A stretch of DNA of 64,000 nt from Prorocentrum cordatum (lineage: Eukaryota > Sar > Dinophyceae > Prorocentrales > Prorocentraceae), in assembly GCA_963575745.1 (NCBI GenBank), contig CAUYUJ010014267.1, forward strand, positions 173,426 to 237,425, written 5' to 3'. Of the stretch, positions 21,321 to 34,315 are shown piece by piece. The notes beneath the pieces were generated by a model. It saw nothing but the letters and a program-made list of their open reading frames with translations, was not told the DNA's origin and searched no databases. Position 1 is the stretch's first letter. Each line of letters opens with the position of its first letter. The position numbers and the translations under genes were made by a program.

Positions 21321-21559
21321 CTGCGACTGCCGTTGCCACTGCGACTGTCATCGCGAATGCGACTACGACTGCGAGAACAGCAGAATTCTACAACTGGATT
21401 CTCATCCGAATCTTAAGGGGAATGCTTCCAGATGTGCTCCTACACATCGATGTTAGGTTGCTTTGCCGGGATAATTCCCGTATCAGCGGTAGTAGCAAAC
21501 GTAGTCGTCAACGTCGTCGTCGCACTAGTTGCCTCAGTAACAGAGGCAGTCACTAGAGC

Positions 21560-22000
<441 letters not shown>

Positions 22001-22014
22001 AAAGTAGTAGTAGA

Positions 22015-22650
22015 TGTCTTTTGGAAGCTGCTCGGAGGCCTCTTGGGGCGTCTTCGGCGCCTCTTGGGGCCTCTTGGGGACCTCTTGGGGGTATCTTTGG
22101 GGCCTCATGGAGACCTCTTGTGGGCCATCTGGGGACCTCTTGGGGCCATATGGTGGACCTCTGGGGGCCCTCTTGGGGGGCTTGTATGAGCGCTGCCCCT
22201 CCTCCTGGTGTGACTCGTTCGGGCTCCTCGTGGTGTGAGTCGTTCGAGGCCCGCGTCGTGGTGTGAGTCGTTCGGGCTCCTCGTGGTGTGAGTCGGTCGG
22301 GCGCCTCGTCCTGGTATGAGTCGTTCGGGCCCCTCCTTGTGGTGTGAGTCGTTCGGGCTCTTCGTGGTGTGAGTCGTTCGGGCCCCTCGTCCTGGTGTGA
22401 GTCGTTCGGGCTCCTCGTGGGGCCTCTTGGGGGCCTCTTGGGGGCGTCTTGGGGGCGTCTTGGGGCCTCTTGGGGGCCTCTTGGGGGCCTCTTGGGGGCC
22501 TCTTGGGGGCTCTTGGGCCTCTGGGGGGCCTCGTGGGGGCCTGTTGAGAGCCTCTGGGGGCCTCTTGGGGGCCTCTTGGGGGCCTCTTGGAGGCCTCTTG
22601 GGAGCCTCCTGGGGACATCTTGGGGCCTCTTGGGGGCCTCTTGCGACCTC
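22015..22650. repeat. Compound minisatellite, both families
   Basis: GGCCTCTTGGGG units (22015-22190), GTGTGAGTCGTTCGGGC units (22195-22410), then GGCCTCTTGGGG units again (22410-22650). The two families are joined in the same way as at 2595-3262. Confidence 0.9.
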
Positions 22651-22666
22651 CGCAGAAGCGCAAATA

Positions 22667-22817
22667 AGCGCTACCCCCTGAGAAGGACAAAATGAGCCCA
22701 AAACCTTCGTAAAATCAATGATTTTGAGAACAAGGAAGAGGAGCGCTGCCCTCTCAGAAGGCCAACATGGGGCCGAAACCGTAGTAAAATCAATGACTTT
22801 GGCTTCACAGAAGAGGA
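22667..22817. repeat. Two 76-bp direct repeats
   Basis: Units start GCGCTACCCCCTGAGAAGG and GCGCTGCCCTCTCAGAAGG and share GTAAAATCAATGA. The stretch 22818-23090 after them has G/C-rich runs and no gene. Confidence 0.7.
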
Positions 22818-23089
22818 GAGGGTTCTTTCGGCGTCCCCCCGTCGGGGGCAGAATCCTCGTGAGGGGTGTCGTTTTTTAGCCCTCCCAGGAGTCGAAAAAG
22901 ACCCCTCCAACGACCCGCGGCCCGCCCTCTCCAGACCCAGGGGGAGGGGGTAGGGGGAGGGGTAAACCCCTCCCCGAAGGGGAAGAAGGGGGGTTGAGGA
23001 CAGAGAGAGCTCCCTAAACCACTCACGCCCAAAGGGCTGGTGGGATTAAGGAGAAGAAAAAGGAGAACAAGGGCCCGGCCGATTCCTTG

Positions 23090-23770
23090 CTATTCTTCCC
23101 AATCCAGGTCCCTCACATTTTTTGTATCCCGGTTCCTTCTTATTCTCCTCATCCCCATTCCTTCCTAATCCTTTCATTCCGTTTTCATCCTGTTCCTTCA
23201 ATTCCGGTTCCCCGCATTTCTTCCTATTCTGGAGCCGTCCCACTCTCCCCATTCCCGTTCCTTCCCTCTGGATCCTCCCGTTCTGGCGCTTTCCTACTCC
23301 CGTTCGGGCGCCTTCCTACTCTTCCTATTCTGGTTTCCTCCCACTCTTCTACCAGCTCCCTCCCACTCCACATATTCCGGTTCCCTCCCTCCGATTTCCG
23401 GTTCCTTCCCATCTCCCATTCCGGCCTTGCCCAATTCTTCCCATTCCGAGTTCTCATCCATTCCGGCTTCCTCCACTCCTCTCATTCCGGCTTGCTTCCA
23501 CTCTTCCCTGTCTAGCCCATTTGCTCCATTCAGGGCGTCCTGATTCCGAGCCCACCCACTCGCATTGCTGCCCCCTCCTATTCCTATCCTTGCTATTCTC
23601 GCTTATTCCCAATTCCCACTCCAGCTCTTCCCACTACTTGTTGTCCGGGCGCCTTCCACTCTTTGCAAACCGGCGTTTTCGGTTTTTTTCTATCCGAGAG
23701 TCTTCCCGCTGTTCCTTGTTCTTAGCTCCTCCCTTTCTTCCCATTGCGGCTTTTCTTTGATCCCGCCCTC
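23090..23770. repeat. CATTCCGGTTCCTTCC pyrimidine-rich minisatellite
   Basis: About 680 bp of degenerate 15-25 bp units such as CCCATTCCGGTTCCTTCC. Stop-poor because it is pyrimidine-rich. Not a gene. A short (TA)n run follows at 23833-23870. Confidence 0.85.
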
Positions 23771-24156
23771 TGGGAACCCGAACTTGTAAGGCATGATTCT
23801 GGCGGCCAAACGAAAACCGCGCGACCCGCAAACATTGATATATATCTATATATATATATATATATCCCAAAGCATCTATGTCAACCCAAAAAGGATCAAT
23901 TTTCCTTGAATCCGTGCTCCCAATTGCGGTCATGCTCGCAAAATATTGCACACATTCCTTTGGATTCTAGAAAATTCGTGTGATACGTATGCACGGATAT
24001 GAAAGATACCACGTGTTGGTAATCCATCACATGTGTTACTGGATGTTTGTTTTCTGATTAATCCCTCTCTCGCACGCAATCAAGGTTCTCAAATGGGCAT
24101 TGGGCGCAAAAGGCGGCGCAATGATTGCGGAATGACAGCAGGCAAGCTAGCTAAGC

Positions 24157-24345
24157 AAGTTTGGAGGAGGAGGAGGAGGAGGAGGAGGAGCGAACGACCC
24201 CCTGAGAGAGCGTTGGGAGGAGGAGGAGGAGGAGGAGGAGGAAGACGAGGGTGGAGGAGGAGGATGAGGACGAAGAGGAGGAGAAAGACGAAGAGGAAGA
24301 GGAGGAGGAATGAGGAGGAGGAAGAGGAGGAAACAGCGAGATCGT
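24157..24345. repeat. (GGA)n purine array
   Basis: Imperfect GGA/GAA repeat. The flanks 23871-24156 and 24346-25035 were read on both strands and show no recognisable gene. Confidence 0.9.
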
Positions 24346-25039
24346 CCAGCGGGCAAACGGCCTTTAGTTTCAGAGTGGGAATGACCGACCATTCTTCCAA
24401 CACCACAAGGTTCACGGTTGTTGTTACATAGTGCTGAAGAACTGCCACTGTCTGTGTACAAGGCCTGACGCAATGTTCCACCGTATCCGCACATGTAGGT
24501 ACCTAGGGTTTTCTTTGGCCAGCGCTAGCAATAACAACACGCGTTGTTTGCCTTATCGTTTAAATAGTTCTGCCCCGAGATATTGCGGTAGCCCCAGACT
24601 CACTCGTATTAATCCTTCTCGGCCGTGTTCAAAATCTCTCCCCTATGTTGTTGATGCCAGGTCGCGGGTTTTCGTGCGGGTAAACGGAGAGACCACAATA
24701 ATGCCGCAAAACAATACTACACCTATTAGATCAAACCGTCGGTCGTCGTCAAGTGGGATGGGTATGTGCATTTTTTGGTATGTGCATTTCTGGGGAGCCC
24801 AAACCATCTCTCTAAGTCCTGCCCTGGCTAATAACCGCGACCGACACCTCCACCCGCATATCCGGCAAAGATTCGCTCTCAGCCTGCAACGGCGTTGGTG
24901 GGGAATCTTGGGAATGGCATTGCAAACGGCGGTAACCAAATGTGTCGTAGGGCCTGGGGGGGGACTTACCGCGAACGCTACGTGAGCCTCAGTGTCCTCT
25001 GGCGGACATGTAAATCCTGTGGGTTGCTGCTGCGCCTTC

Positions 25040-25577
25040 CCACTCTTCCTCCTCCTCCTCCTCATCCTCTTCCTCCTCCTCCTCCTCCTGCTCCTCCTGC
25101 TCCTCCTGCTCCTCCTCCTGCTCCTGCTCCTGCTCTTGCGTTCCTGCTCATCCTCCTCCTCCTCCTCCTCCTCCTCCTTAGCCTCCGCCTCCACCTCCGC
25201 CTCCTCCTCCCCCTCCTCCTCCTCCTCCTATTAGTATTGTCATGATTGCTCTTCTTCTTGTTATTATTGTATTAGAAGTATTATTGTGATGAGTCTTAGT
25301 ATTACTAGTACTTATTCATACGGTTACTATGCTTATTATTATTAGTATTATTATTATTAAATTATACTTCTTACTATTATAACTACTATCATGAATCTTG
25401 TTCTTATTATTATCAGCCTGCTCATTATTGTTCTTCTTCTGATTATCTCATTTTCATTCGTATTGTTTGTACTATGATTATTCATTGTATTATTCTTCGT
25501 ATGCTACTTATTCCTGGTCTACTTATTATTATTATTCCTCCTCCTCTTCCTCCTCCTCCTCCTCCTCCTCCTCCTTT
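25040..25577. repeat. (CCT)n arrays around an AT-rich (TTATTA) block
   Basis: CCT-rich at 25040-25235, then about 290 bp of TTATTA/TTCTTA-rich DNA, then CCT again at 25535-25577. The AT-rich block stands out in this GC-rich window. Confidence 0.9.
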
Positions 25578-25579
25578 GT

Positions 25580-26575
25580 ACCTGCGTAGCCTGGCGTTTT
25601 GGCTTCGCAGGTGCAGATTCTCACCCGTCTTAAGTTTTCTGGACGGTCGTTTGCGGGAAAAAATGTGCGGTGTTCGATGCTTGGCGGATCGTGGTAATTG
25701 TTCGATGTGGCCAAAAAAAACAGTATCAACCCTCCCGATTCCAACGATATTTGCGCGCACGCACTTACCATTTATGTATTTATTGCGTTGAGCCTCCATT
25801 ATGGTTGGTTGCCGTATTTGCATTGTCGTGGGGGTCCCGGCCGTCATTTTTGACCGCGATGCCACTCCAACGGCGATATCACAAAACATACATGTGATAT
25901 CCAATGCCAACAATGCTTTTTCTCGTTGAGTGCATGAAGATGCATGTCAGATTCTGAGGGTTTTGCCCCAGCCGCCATATTATCCCACGTAGATCCGTTG
26001 GTCCATCCCATGCTTACGCAAGTTCGCCGGGCGAATTCGGCGGCCATTGAACCATCGGGAATGATCTACGTTCTGTGCAAGACCCCTAGATGGTAGATGG
26101 TATCCCTCCCTGCCTTTGCGCTAAGCTTTCGAAGGAATCTGCCCAACTGGCCCAAGATGCTGCGGGTGCTGATCGCACAGAACCACGCGGCTTCAACCCG
26201 GCACACACCTCAAAGAAAATGTTGCTTGGGCCACCATAATGTCGCAAGTTATTCCGTGCACTTCTTCAGCCAATCATTCTTGGTCTGGGCTGTCGAATCC
26301 AGTTTCGAAAATGTTCACGACGTAGTTGGCGCGTGCTTCGGCTGCAGCTCTGGATTCCATTGCGCCGGCAGCGTTGTCCGCAGCAAGTGGTTCAGTCTCG
26401 GCACCGCGTAGAAATGGAGCAGGAGCTATACTACCTCTGAAGCGAAGGGAGCTGAGGTAGTGTTTGTAGTAGCTTCGCCTTCTCCTCTGCCAGCGCGGAC
26501 TCTTGAATGCGGTGCAAGGCCGGTCGCACAGCCAAGCCCTGTTGCCCCCCCATCTCCTTGCCGCATCGCATAGAC
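25580..26575. other. No gene seen
   Basis: Non-repetitive sequence of mixed composition. The frames present are short and composition-driven. An exon of a host gene could be missed here. Confidence 0.5.
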
Positions 26576-26577
26576 CG

Positions 26578-26880
26578 ATTATAGAAACCCGCATTGGCAT
26601 TATGGAAACACGCATAGGCAATCATGGAAACCCGCGCAGGCAATTATGGAAATCCGCGCGCAAACAATATTGGAAAACACAAATTACGGAAGTCCGCGTT
26701 GGCAGATATGGAAGCCCGCGCGCATACTTATGAAAACCCGCGTGCGCAATTATGGAAACCCACGCGAGCAATCATAGAAACCCGCGCGGGCAAGCATGGA
26801 AACCCGCGTGGGGAATTATGGAAACCCGCGTTCAATTATGGGAACCCGTGTTCAGCGATGGGAGCCCGCGTCTCCCCTTC
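26578..26880. repeat. About 21-bp minisatellite, ATGGAAACCCGCG
   Basis: About fourteen degenerate units of the form CAATTATGGAAACCCGCGCG. Later units are more diverged (ATGGGAACCCG, ATGGGAGCCCG). Confidence 0.9.
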
Positions 26881-27960
26881 CCATAACTTCTGTCCATTTC
26901 CATGTGGAATGGGGCCCGAACCCGGGAACAGAGATCGTCCTGGGATGAGCCGCCCTTGTTTTGCGGCGGTGGATTTTGCCCAGCGCGTTGCTGGCGGGCC
27001 ATGCATTGACCTCTTGCTTTCCCGACCACAAGGTGGAGTGACGAAATTTCGCTGCAGTTTTTCGCCGAGGTAAACAATCGCACCACGATCGCAACCACGC
27101 GCGCCCACTATCCGGGATACCCCCGGAGGTTCGCCAATGCGACTGCCCGCGCGGGCCAGGGCGTTTTGCGCCGCGGTCGGAGACCCAGGTGCCGGGGCGC
27201 TCGACATAGGCGAGAGTCGGGAAGTGGTCAGGTCGAGGCCTTCTTTTTAGTCTGTGCCGCAAGCGCAGCGCGCGGCGATTTTTGAACAAAACTAGCGCGG
27301 CGAGGAAACAAGAGTCGCGCAGAGGCATTGCTCGCGAACGGCGGCGCAGCGAATGCAAAAATGCAGGCCAAAAGGACGGGGAGAGGAACGGGGGGATGAG
27401 CCGCGACCGCTCGAAGAGAAACGTTCTGGATCAAACGATTTCAAGCCCAAACATCGCGGCGTTTCCAGGTGGGTGGCAGGCAGATTGGAGCGCAGGTGCG
27501 AAGCGACAGTGGCAATTATTTCCTAACACAGCCCGCCGCCCGCGCAATCGCATCAATTGCGTTCTTCATTTTAGCGCCCAGCAGGGCGCGACAGCGTCCG
27601 CGGGTCATCGAGAACATTCAAATAATACATGCGAAGTTCAACCCCCCGACAACCAAGTGCAGGCGCCACTCGTCTCGCGGAGGAATCGGCATGGGAATGC
27701 GCGCGAATGCGCGCTTCACATTCCTACGTGGAATTATCACGCGCATCTCGGCAAAGACATACCCCGAAACGATTGAGATATTTCTTTTCTCCGCCCAGCG
27801 CCAAGCCCCCCGCAAAGGTTCGCTGCCATCTCAGAGCGCCCGCGCGGATCAAATTGTTCAGAGAACATGCCGACCCCCAAATGCCCGCGCACGTTTTTCA
27901 CAGATGCGGATTGTCTCGCCTTGGTTCACCTGTTGTTGCGGCGCGTTTTATCGCGGCCAG
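26881..27960. other. No gene seen
   Basis: GC-rich unique sequence with overlapping short frames on both strands. None has recognisable motifs. Possible unrecognised exons cannot be excluded. Confidence 0.45.
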
Positions 27961-27964
27961 TGTA

Positions 27965-27983
27965 GATCCTCCACACACACGCA

Positions 27984-28015
<32 letters not shown>

Positions 28016-28050
28016 AGCACACAAGCACACACACACACACACGCACACGC

Positions 28051-28092
<42 letters not shown>

Positions 28093-28130
28093 GCACGCAC
28101 ACACACACACCGCACGCCCCACCCCCCCAC
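27965..28130. repeat. (CA)n / (CACG)n microsatellite
   Basis: CACACA and CACGCACG repeats with a few CAAG interruptions, ending in a short C-rich run. Confidence 0.95.
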
Positions 28131-28220
28131 CCACCACGCACGAGGTTGGCAGCGTGGAGCTGTCGTGCGCGCGCCCACTCCACGAGGGTGATCCGTTGTT
28201 CGGCGTGCGCGGGAATTCTG

Positions 28221-28604
28221 TTACAATTTACGAAGTTGATCCAGGGCGTTTTTTTGTTGCCCCCCCCTACGTGTTCTCTCTGCGCGTTTTCCTGCGCGTC
28301 CAGCTATCCCGATGAGCTTCCAGAAGACGATCGCAATTTGGCGCCGCGCGTCTGCGCCGCAATGCGCGATTTCTTGCGGGAAAAAACGCCCGCAGCAGAC
28401 GATTGAGCTGCGGCGCGGCCATGCTATTTCTAAGCAATGGAATTTTGATGGTAAATCGTTCAATGTGCATTCGATAGCAGCCGCACGGAGGCGCCTCTGA
28501 ATCAAGTCGCCCACGCTCTCCAGGCACACCAGCAGGTCCTCACAGGTCCGCCCGGCCATCTCCGCGCCGCGATGCCCCAAACATAGAAAGACCTCCACTC
28601 CCAC
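28221..28604 (-). other. Weak coding-like segment
   Basis: A 127-codon minus-strand frame includes HRGAEMAGRTCEDLLVCLES and VGDLIQRRLRAAAIECTLND, which are not low-complexity. No family is recognised and no splice partners were found. It may be an isolated exon or chance. Confidence 0.2.
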
Positions 28605-28867
28605 AGCACCATGGACAACTAGCTACCTATCGAGGAGTTCGCCATGGCATCGCCAGGCTTCCAAATGAATGGGGCCACATTGACGAAGCACACACCCGGG
28701 AGGAGATCAACGTCAGCGTGCGAACATCGAAGACAATATCGAAATGCATCGGAGGCCCTTTCCTACGTACTCTGACGCAAACCTGGTCCTGGGTCGCCGC
28801 GGGCGGGGCTGCCCAGTAGATGGGCGATTGGCACTCACAGGCCTCTGGCCTTTCTGCTCGCCCGCTT

Positions 28868-29310
28868 CCTCCTCCTCCTCCTCCCCCTCCTCCTCCTCCT
28901 GATCATCACTCTCCTCCTCCTCCTCCTCCTCCTCCTCCTCCTCCTCCTCCTCCTCCTCCTCCTCCTCCTCCTCCTCCTCCTCCTCCAACGCTAGGAGCGG
29001 GAAGCCAGTGCGGAAGGGAACGGCACACGAGCTTGGAGAGTGCTCCCCTTGCCGCCTCGCATATGCATTTGCGCTCCCCTGCCCACGGAGGACACGCTCT
29101 TTCCGACATCTGAACCCTCCTCCTCCTCCTCCTCCTCCTCCTCCTATTCCTTCTTTTCCTCCTCAGTCTCCTCCGTCTCCTCCTCCTCCGTCTCCTCCTC
29201 CTCCTCCTCCTCCTCCTCCTCCTCCTCCTCCTCCTCCTCCTCCTACTCGGGCTTGGCTCGTCCTCCCCCTCCGTCTCCTCCTCCTCCTCCTCCTGCCCTC
29301 CTCCCCCCCC
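28868..29310. repeat. (CTC)n arrays
   Basis: CTC/CCT repeats at 28868-28988 and 29120-29310 with about 130 bp of unique sequence between them. Confidence 0.95.
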
Positions 29311-30165
29311 CTTCGGAGAGATCTTCGGATGGAATAGTACCAGAACCCAAAGGCGACTACAACAGCCTCGACAAAACGCGAAGGACGAGGGCGCAACTGA
29401 CACGAAATACATGTCGACTGATCTCGCACTCGTGCGAAGAGGGGAGTTGAGCCACGCAGCCCCGGTGTTGACTTCAGATGGGCTGGCACCAGGAAGCCAG
29501 CCGATCGACACATGAAGAGCTCGTGGACCCAGTGCCCCGGCTCTCAGAGCTTTCCGAAATACTCCCAACAGATCTCGACCACCACCCGCGATGCACGTAG
29601 CCGACCTTGACCAAAAGGTATTCGCTACAAACCAGACGAGACCTCGGCGGAGGTTTGTGGGGGAGCCGATACGAACATTACAAAACACATCTTGAGGAAG
29701 GAGTCTTCGCTACGGGCGCAGCACGACGTCGCCAACAGGGTCGCAAGCATGTCATCAAGGATGTCATGGTGATCCCTAACGGCAGTGTTGATACCCAACT
29801 CACGAGTCGAATAAATATCCAGCGGGGACACTTTCTGGCGGCTGGTGGCAAAAGCGTTCATGAAACTGCAGTGTGGACAAACACTTCCGTACTGAAGTGT
29901 GGCCAAACAACTTTGGAATCCAATATCTGTACGAAACCATGTCAGCAAGAATACACATGCTCCAAAGCTTGTTTTGGATGTTTTTTGCGCGGGGTTCGAC
30001 AGACCGCCCCAAGGGAACGCCCATATCGCGCAGAGCGTGCCCCGCTCCGACACGCCGCTCAGTCGGGCCGCCAGTGCAAGAGGAATTGGGCGCGTGGCCG
30101 GGAAGCGAAGGAGCCGGCAGGGGGTTCAGGCAGTGACGGTAGAGCACAGGTAGCGTCAGTGAGGG
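29311..30165. other. No gene seen
   Basis: Unique sequence. A 187-codon + frame (29607-30170) and a 142-codon minus frame (29625-30053) overlap each other and neither has recognisable motifs. Confidence 0.45.
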
Positions 30166-30169
30166 AGTA

Positions 30170-30410
30170 GGACGACGACGACAACGAGGGCGAGAAGGGA
30201 GGAACAGGAGAGGGAGGAAGAAGAAGGGAGGGAGAGGAGGAGCAAGGACAAGAAGGAAGGAGGAGAAAGGAGGAGGGGCGCGTGAGGGAGGGAGGGCGCG
30301 AGGCAGGGAGGGAGGGAGGGAGGGAGGGAGAGAAGAAGGGAGGCAGGGACGGAGGAAGGGAGGAAGGAGGAATGCAAGGAGGGAGGGGAGGACGATGACG
30401 AGAAAGTAGG
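30170..30410. repeat. (GGGA)n purine-rich array
   Basis: GGGAGGGAGGAAG-type repeats, degenerate. Confidence 0.9.
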
Positions 30411-30425
30411 CGCAGCGAAGCAAGC

Positions 30426-31181
30426 TCAGCCGGTGGCTCTATCTGACGGCGACGCCTGATTATGCTCGGGCCCCCTCAGAGCGGCTCGTGTCGAGGCCGC
30501 CAACCACTGCCCTAACACGACGTGGAGCACGACCGCAGTGGCCGCGAGTCCGAGGGCGATCCAGCCCATCGGCGCGAGTACCACGTTGAGCGCGCTCCCG
30601 TTCAGACCGCCCAGGTCGTAGCTGCTCTTGATGTTGTCCTGGGAGGACGTCAACTGCTCTCAGATCCGACATTGAAAATGGATGCAGCGTCGCGAAAAAT
30701 CACGACTGGAGCTCTAGACCACATCTTTCTGAGCCATTTTCCGAGCCAGATCTCTGTGAGGGTCCCAGAAACGACCGAAATCGCCAGTTGTGAAAAAAAT
30801 GCAACACCCAGATCTGAGGGTGTACTCCTGCACCGATCCTGCCCAGGCCCACCCTGGGCCCCCGGACCGGCCCGGCCAGGATTGGCTTCGGCGGATAATG
30901 AATTGGCGCCCCCTAGAGTCCGTGATGTAGAACTCTCGAAAGCATATCTTCTCCGTCGCCTGCAGCTGCCATCGCCGCTCCTCCTCCTCCTCCTCCTCCT
31001 CCTCCTCCTCGTCCTCCTCCTCCTCTTCCTCCTCCTCCTCGTACACTTCCTCCTCCTCCTCCTCGTCCTCCTCCTCCTTCTTCGTCTACTCCTCCTCCTC
31101 CTCCTCCTCCTCTTCTTCCTCCTCCTCCTCCTCGTGACATCAACATCCAGATCACCATCATCATCGAGATCATCATCCTCG

Positions 31182-31235
<54 letters not shown>

Positions 31236-31505
31236 GAGGCAGAGGCAGCATCAGCATCAGCATCATCAGCATCATCATCAGTATCATCATCATCATGATC
31301 AGCAGCATCATCATTAGCAGCATCAGCACCAGCATCAGCAGCATCAGCATCAGCATCAGCATCAGCATCATATCAGCATCAGCATCAGCATCAGCATCAG
31401 CATCAGCATCAAAAACAAAATCATCACAATCTGCAGCATCACCATCGTCAGCAGCATCATCATAATAAGAATCATAATCATCATCATCATCATCAGCATC
31501 ATCAG

Positions 31506-31542
<37 letters not shown>

Positions 31543-31568
31543 GGCATCATTATCGCCATCATCGGCAC

Positions 31569-31627
<59 letters not shown>

Positions 31628-31998
31628 CCGTCACCATCACCATCACCATTGACATCATCCTTATCAGAATCACCAGCATCATCATCATAACCATCAACAT
31701 CCGCATCATCGTCATCATCATCAGCAACATCATTATCGCAATTTACATCATCATCAGAAGCAGCATCATCAGCATAATCATCTGCATCAGCATCATCATC
31801 GTCATCATCATTACTATCGTCATCAGCATCAGCATCATCATCATTACCGAAATCATCATTATCCCCACCATCATCACCACCTGCATCATCATCAGCATCC
31901 ATCGGCAGCATCATCACCACCACCACCATTATCATCATCACCACCACCATCGTCATCACCACCACATTCATCATCATCACCATCATCACCATCATCAC

Positions 31999-32031
<33 letters not shown>

Positions 32032-33903
32032 GCGTTTCCTCCTGCTCCTGCTCCTCTTCCTTTGTCGCCATACTGTCGAGGGCAACGATGAAGCCGGAGA
32101 GCAAGAACAGCGCCACTGTCCCCAGAAGTGTCGCGCGCACATGCGTGCCTAGGAGGATAAGGAGGAGGAGGACGACGACGACCACAAACATGAAGAGGAC
32201 GAGGAGAAGTGAGAGAAGATTGCCTAGTTGCCCCCAGTTGGAAATCTCAGCGTACTTCTTCACGTACTCAGCTTCCTTCTGTTCCAGCTTCCGTACCTCG
32301 TCATGCTCTGGCCGATGCGTTTCGAGAAGCTGATCCCCCGATTCCTCGACTCGCTGCATTATGCCGTATGCGAAGAGAAGAGTGGCGCCTACCTGACAAG
32401 CAGCAGCAATCCCTGTGGCTACAGTGGCGATCATGCTCCACACTCCTTCGGTGGCGCCCTCCTTGGTTAACAGCACCCCCACGAGGGTTTGTGGGATGAC
32501 GCTCACCAGGATGACTGGACATGTGCCAAGAAGCATCCCAGGAATGTTCAGCTGGAGTATGCCGCAGAGTACGCTCGTTGGGAAGTCAGGGCCCGCCACC
32601 AATATGCAAACCTTGAACAGCTTGAACCCCTCCTCCTTGAGCACCGCCTCCGTCGCCAAGACGCCCACCTTGGTTACGCCAACGAAATGCTGCACTTTCA
32701 CAGATTTGCCCATAAAGTAGCCGAGCGAATACTGGCCAATGCACGCCAATAACTTCGCCCCGCTTCCCGCAACGCATGCCAGCACCAGGCCGACCCAAAT
32801 GCCGACGGAACCCTCTTTCTGTGACTGCGCTCCCAGCACGACACCAGCAAACAGATAGACCGCACTCCCAGGGACGATGGGGTTCAAGAACATCAACAGC
32901 CCGATTGCCCACACCATCGCGAAGATGGCGCCTATCTCTAGACCCGCCGCCTCGATCTCCCCGTTCAGGTAGGAGAAGAAGATGAATGTTGCCTTCGAGC
33001 CGACCGCTAGCAGGATGAATATTTCTGCCAGCACGCAGACCTTGCCAAAGATGTCTGTCCAGTCCCACTTCTCCAGGCACTCCCGCAGCCGCCTGCCGGA
33101 CGGCGTCTGCCAGTGGGCGCTCCCCTCGCTCGCGCCCTCCCCGCCGTAGTAATTGGTGCAGCTCTTCCGCACCTGCTGGCGCACCTGTCCCCGGAGTCGA
33201 GCAGATGCGCAGATCCACCGTCTTCCTCCTCCCGCAAATGGACGCAAAAAGTGGAACCCTTCACTCTGCCACCCCCCTCCCTGCAGATTCAAAGTTGAAC
33301 CCATGCATTCCGCAGAAAAAGCGTGAGGGGACAAAGGAAGTGGAACCCCCAGGGCCTCCGCTAGGCCCGACCCAATTTTGAATATGGGGGGAGGGGGGGG
33401 GGGTACGAACAAGGGGTCGAACACGAAAGGGTTTATCTGTTGCCCCCTTACCGTCCCTCCCCTTCCTCTGATTGCGTTCCTCCTTCCTGGGACATGTGTG
33501 GGGGATGGACATGGTGGACCTGTATGGTTGTTCTTCTCCAGACCTGATCAAGAATTACGAGAAAGGGGATCACGACATTCATGCCTCCAACAGCGACCGC
33601 CTTCACCCAATTAGACTGCAGAATGGAGATGACGTTCTTCATCAGTGGCGTCTCATCCTTCATCTCGTCGAGGGAATGCCCATCCACCTCCCAGGACAGC
33701 CACAGGAGCATGACGAAGAACGCGATACACGTCAAGGCCAGCATTGCGGACCCCAGCTTCGCAGCGGCACCGGACACGTACAGCGAAGTGTACATCATTG
33801 CAACGGCGAGGGCGACGATGAGCAAGAAACGCTTCATGAACGCGAGGAGCGCCTCCTTCTTGCTCTGGACTGCCACATCTTCGGGCCTCGAGATCTTCGC
33901 CAT
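30426..33903 (-). CDS. Multi-pass membrane protein (possible VTT/DedA-like), spliced
   Basis: Proposed CDS on the minus strand: exon 1 33903-33544, exon 2 33184-32042, exon 3 30638-30426, about 571 residues. Exon 1 starts MAKISRPEDVAVQSKK (ACC before the ATG, G after it). It has three hydrophobic segments and ends FLVILDQ. Exon 2 begins VRQQVRKSC and carries LEKWDWTDIFGKVCVLAE, a Pro-Gly turn NPIVPGSAVYLFAG between helices, and GPDFPTSVLCGIL before another helix, which recalls VTT/DedA membrane proteins. About ten membrane segments in all. The 33543-33185 junction is strong. The last exon adds DNIKSSYDLGGLNG and a final helix, MGWIALGLAATAVVLHVVLG. If the second intron is not removed, the frame continues to an Asp-rich tail and stops at 31892. 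It is the only host-like gene in the window. The family call is tentative. Confidence 0.65.
30980..31138. repeat. (CCT)n array
   Basis: CTCCTC repeats with CGT and CTT interruptions. Confidence 0.95.
31139..32035. repeat. (CAT)n array
   Basis: About 900 bp of CAT/CAG-interrupted trinucleotide repeat. The minus-strand readings (poly-Asp, poly-Met) are artefacts of the repeat, apart from a possible short acidic tail if the upstream gene is read through. Confidence 0.95.
33185..33543 (-). other. 359-nt GT-AG intron of the membrane-protein gene
   Basis: The donor is GATCAG|GTCTGG and the acceptor GGACAG|GTGCGC, with AGGT at both edges. Joining gives LDQ-VRQQV in phase 0. It contains a G-run near 33385-33402. 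Confidence 0.8.
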
Positions 33904-33935
33904 GGTGTTCGAGAACAGCAAGCAGAAACATACAC

Positions 33936-33937
33936 CT
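33936..33937 (-). promoter_or_regulatory. Candidate spliced-leader acceptor
   Basis: On the minus strand GATTCCTCTTCTAG|G ends 33 nt before the chosen ATG at 33903. It is a pyrimidine-rich tract closed by AG, as needed for trans-splicing of the leader. Confidence 0.35.
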
Positions 33938-34194
33938 AGAAGAGGAATCAATCCCACAGAGCAGCAAGCAAAACGAACTACACATCTGGGCGGGAATACC
34001 TGTAAGGCCACCGTTGGGGAGAGAAGGAAGCCGAGGGGGGATGGGTGCAGTTTTCGGATTGCGATGTGCGCCAGAACGAGAAATGCGTCCCCGCAAAAAC
34101 GGAACCCCCAGATCCCTGGCCCCTACACAAGGTCACCCAAGATCTCCAGACTTCTGGAACATCTGCCGAGCCGTGCCAAGTGGCCGGCGGCGGT

Positions 34195-34315
34195 CCCCCG
34201 AGGCCCCGAAGACGGCCCAAGAGGACCCCGAGACGGCCACAGAGCGCTCCAGAACGCCTACGATGGCCCCAAGAAGGCCCACCAGGGCCCCCCCAGATCG
34301 CCCCAAGAGAGCCTG
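34195..34315. repeat. GGCCTCTTGGGG family, reverse orientation
   Basis: CCCAAGAGGACC and CCCCAAGAAGGCC units are the reverse complement of the GGCCTCTTGGGG family. The stretch 34316-35575 was read on both strands and shows no gene. Confidence 0.7.

Larger units (their letters stand above)
30639..32041 (-). other. Probable 1.4-kb microsatellite intron
   Basis: The inferred donor is GAGCAG|GAGG (GA type; a nearby alternative lies 6 nt upstream) and the acceptor CCCAG|GACAAC, in phase 0. The intron would contain the whole (CAT)n and (CCT)n arrays. Without it the protein ends in an Asp/Gly run and the exon-like frame at 30426-30638 is unexplained. Confidence 0.5.

Noticed and set aside
19557-21351. 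Long minus-strand frames of SLSLPQPQPASAS type
   Set aside because: Product of the GAGGCT satellite, which has no stop codon in that frame.
30913-32142. 409-codon minus-strand frame rich in Asp
   Set aside because: It is a reading of the CAT repeat with no conserved sequence and overlaps the better-supported membrane-protein gene.
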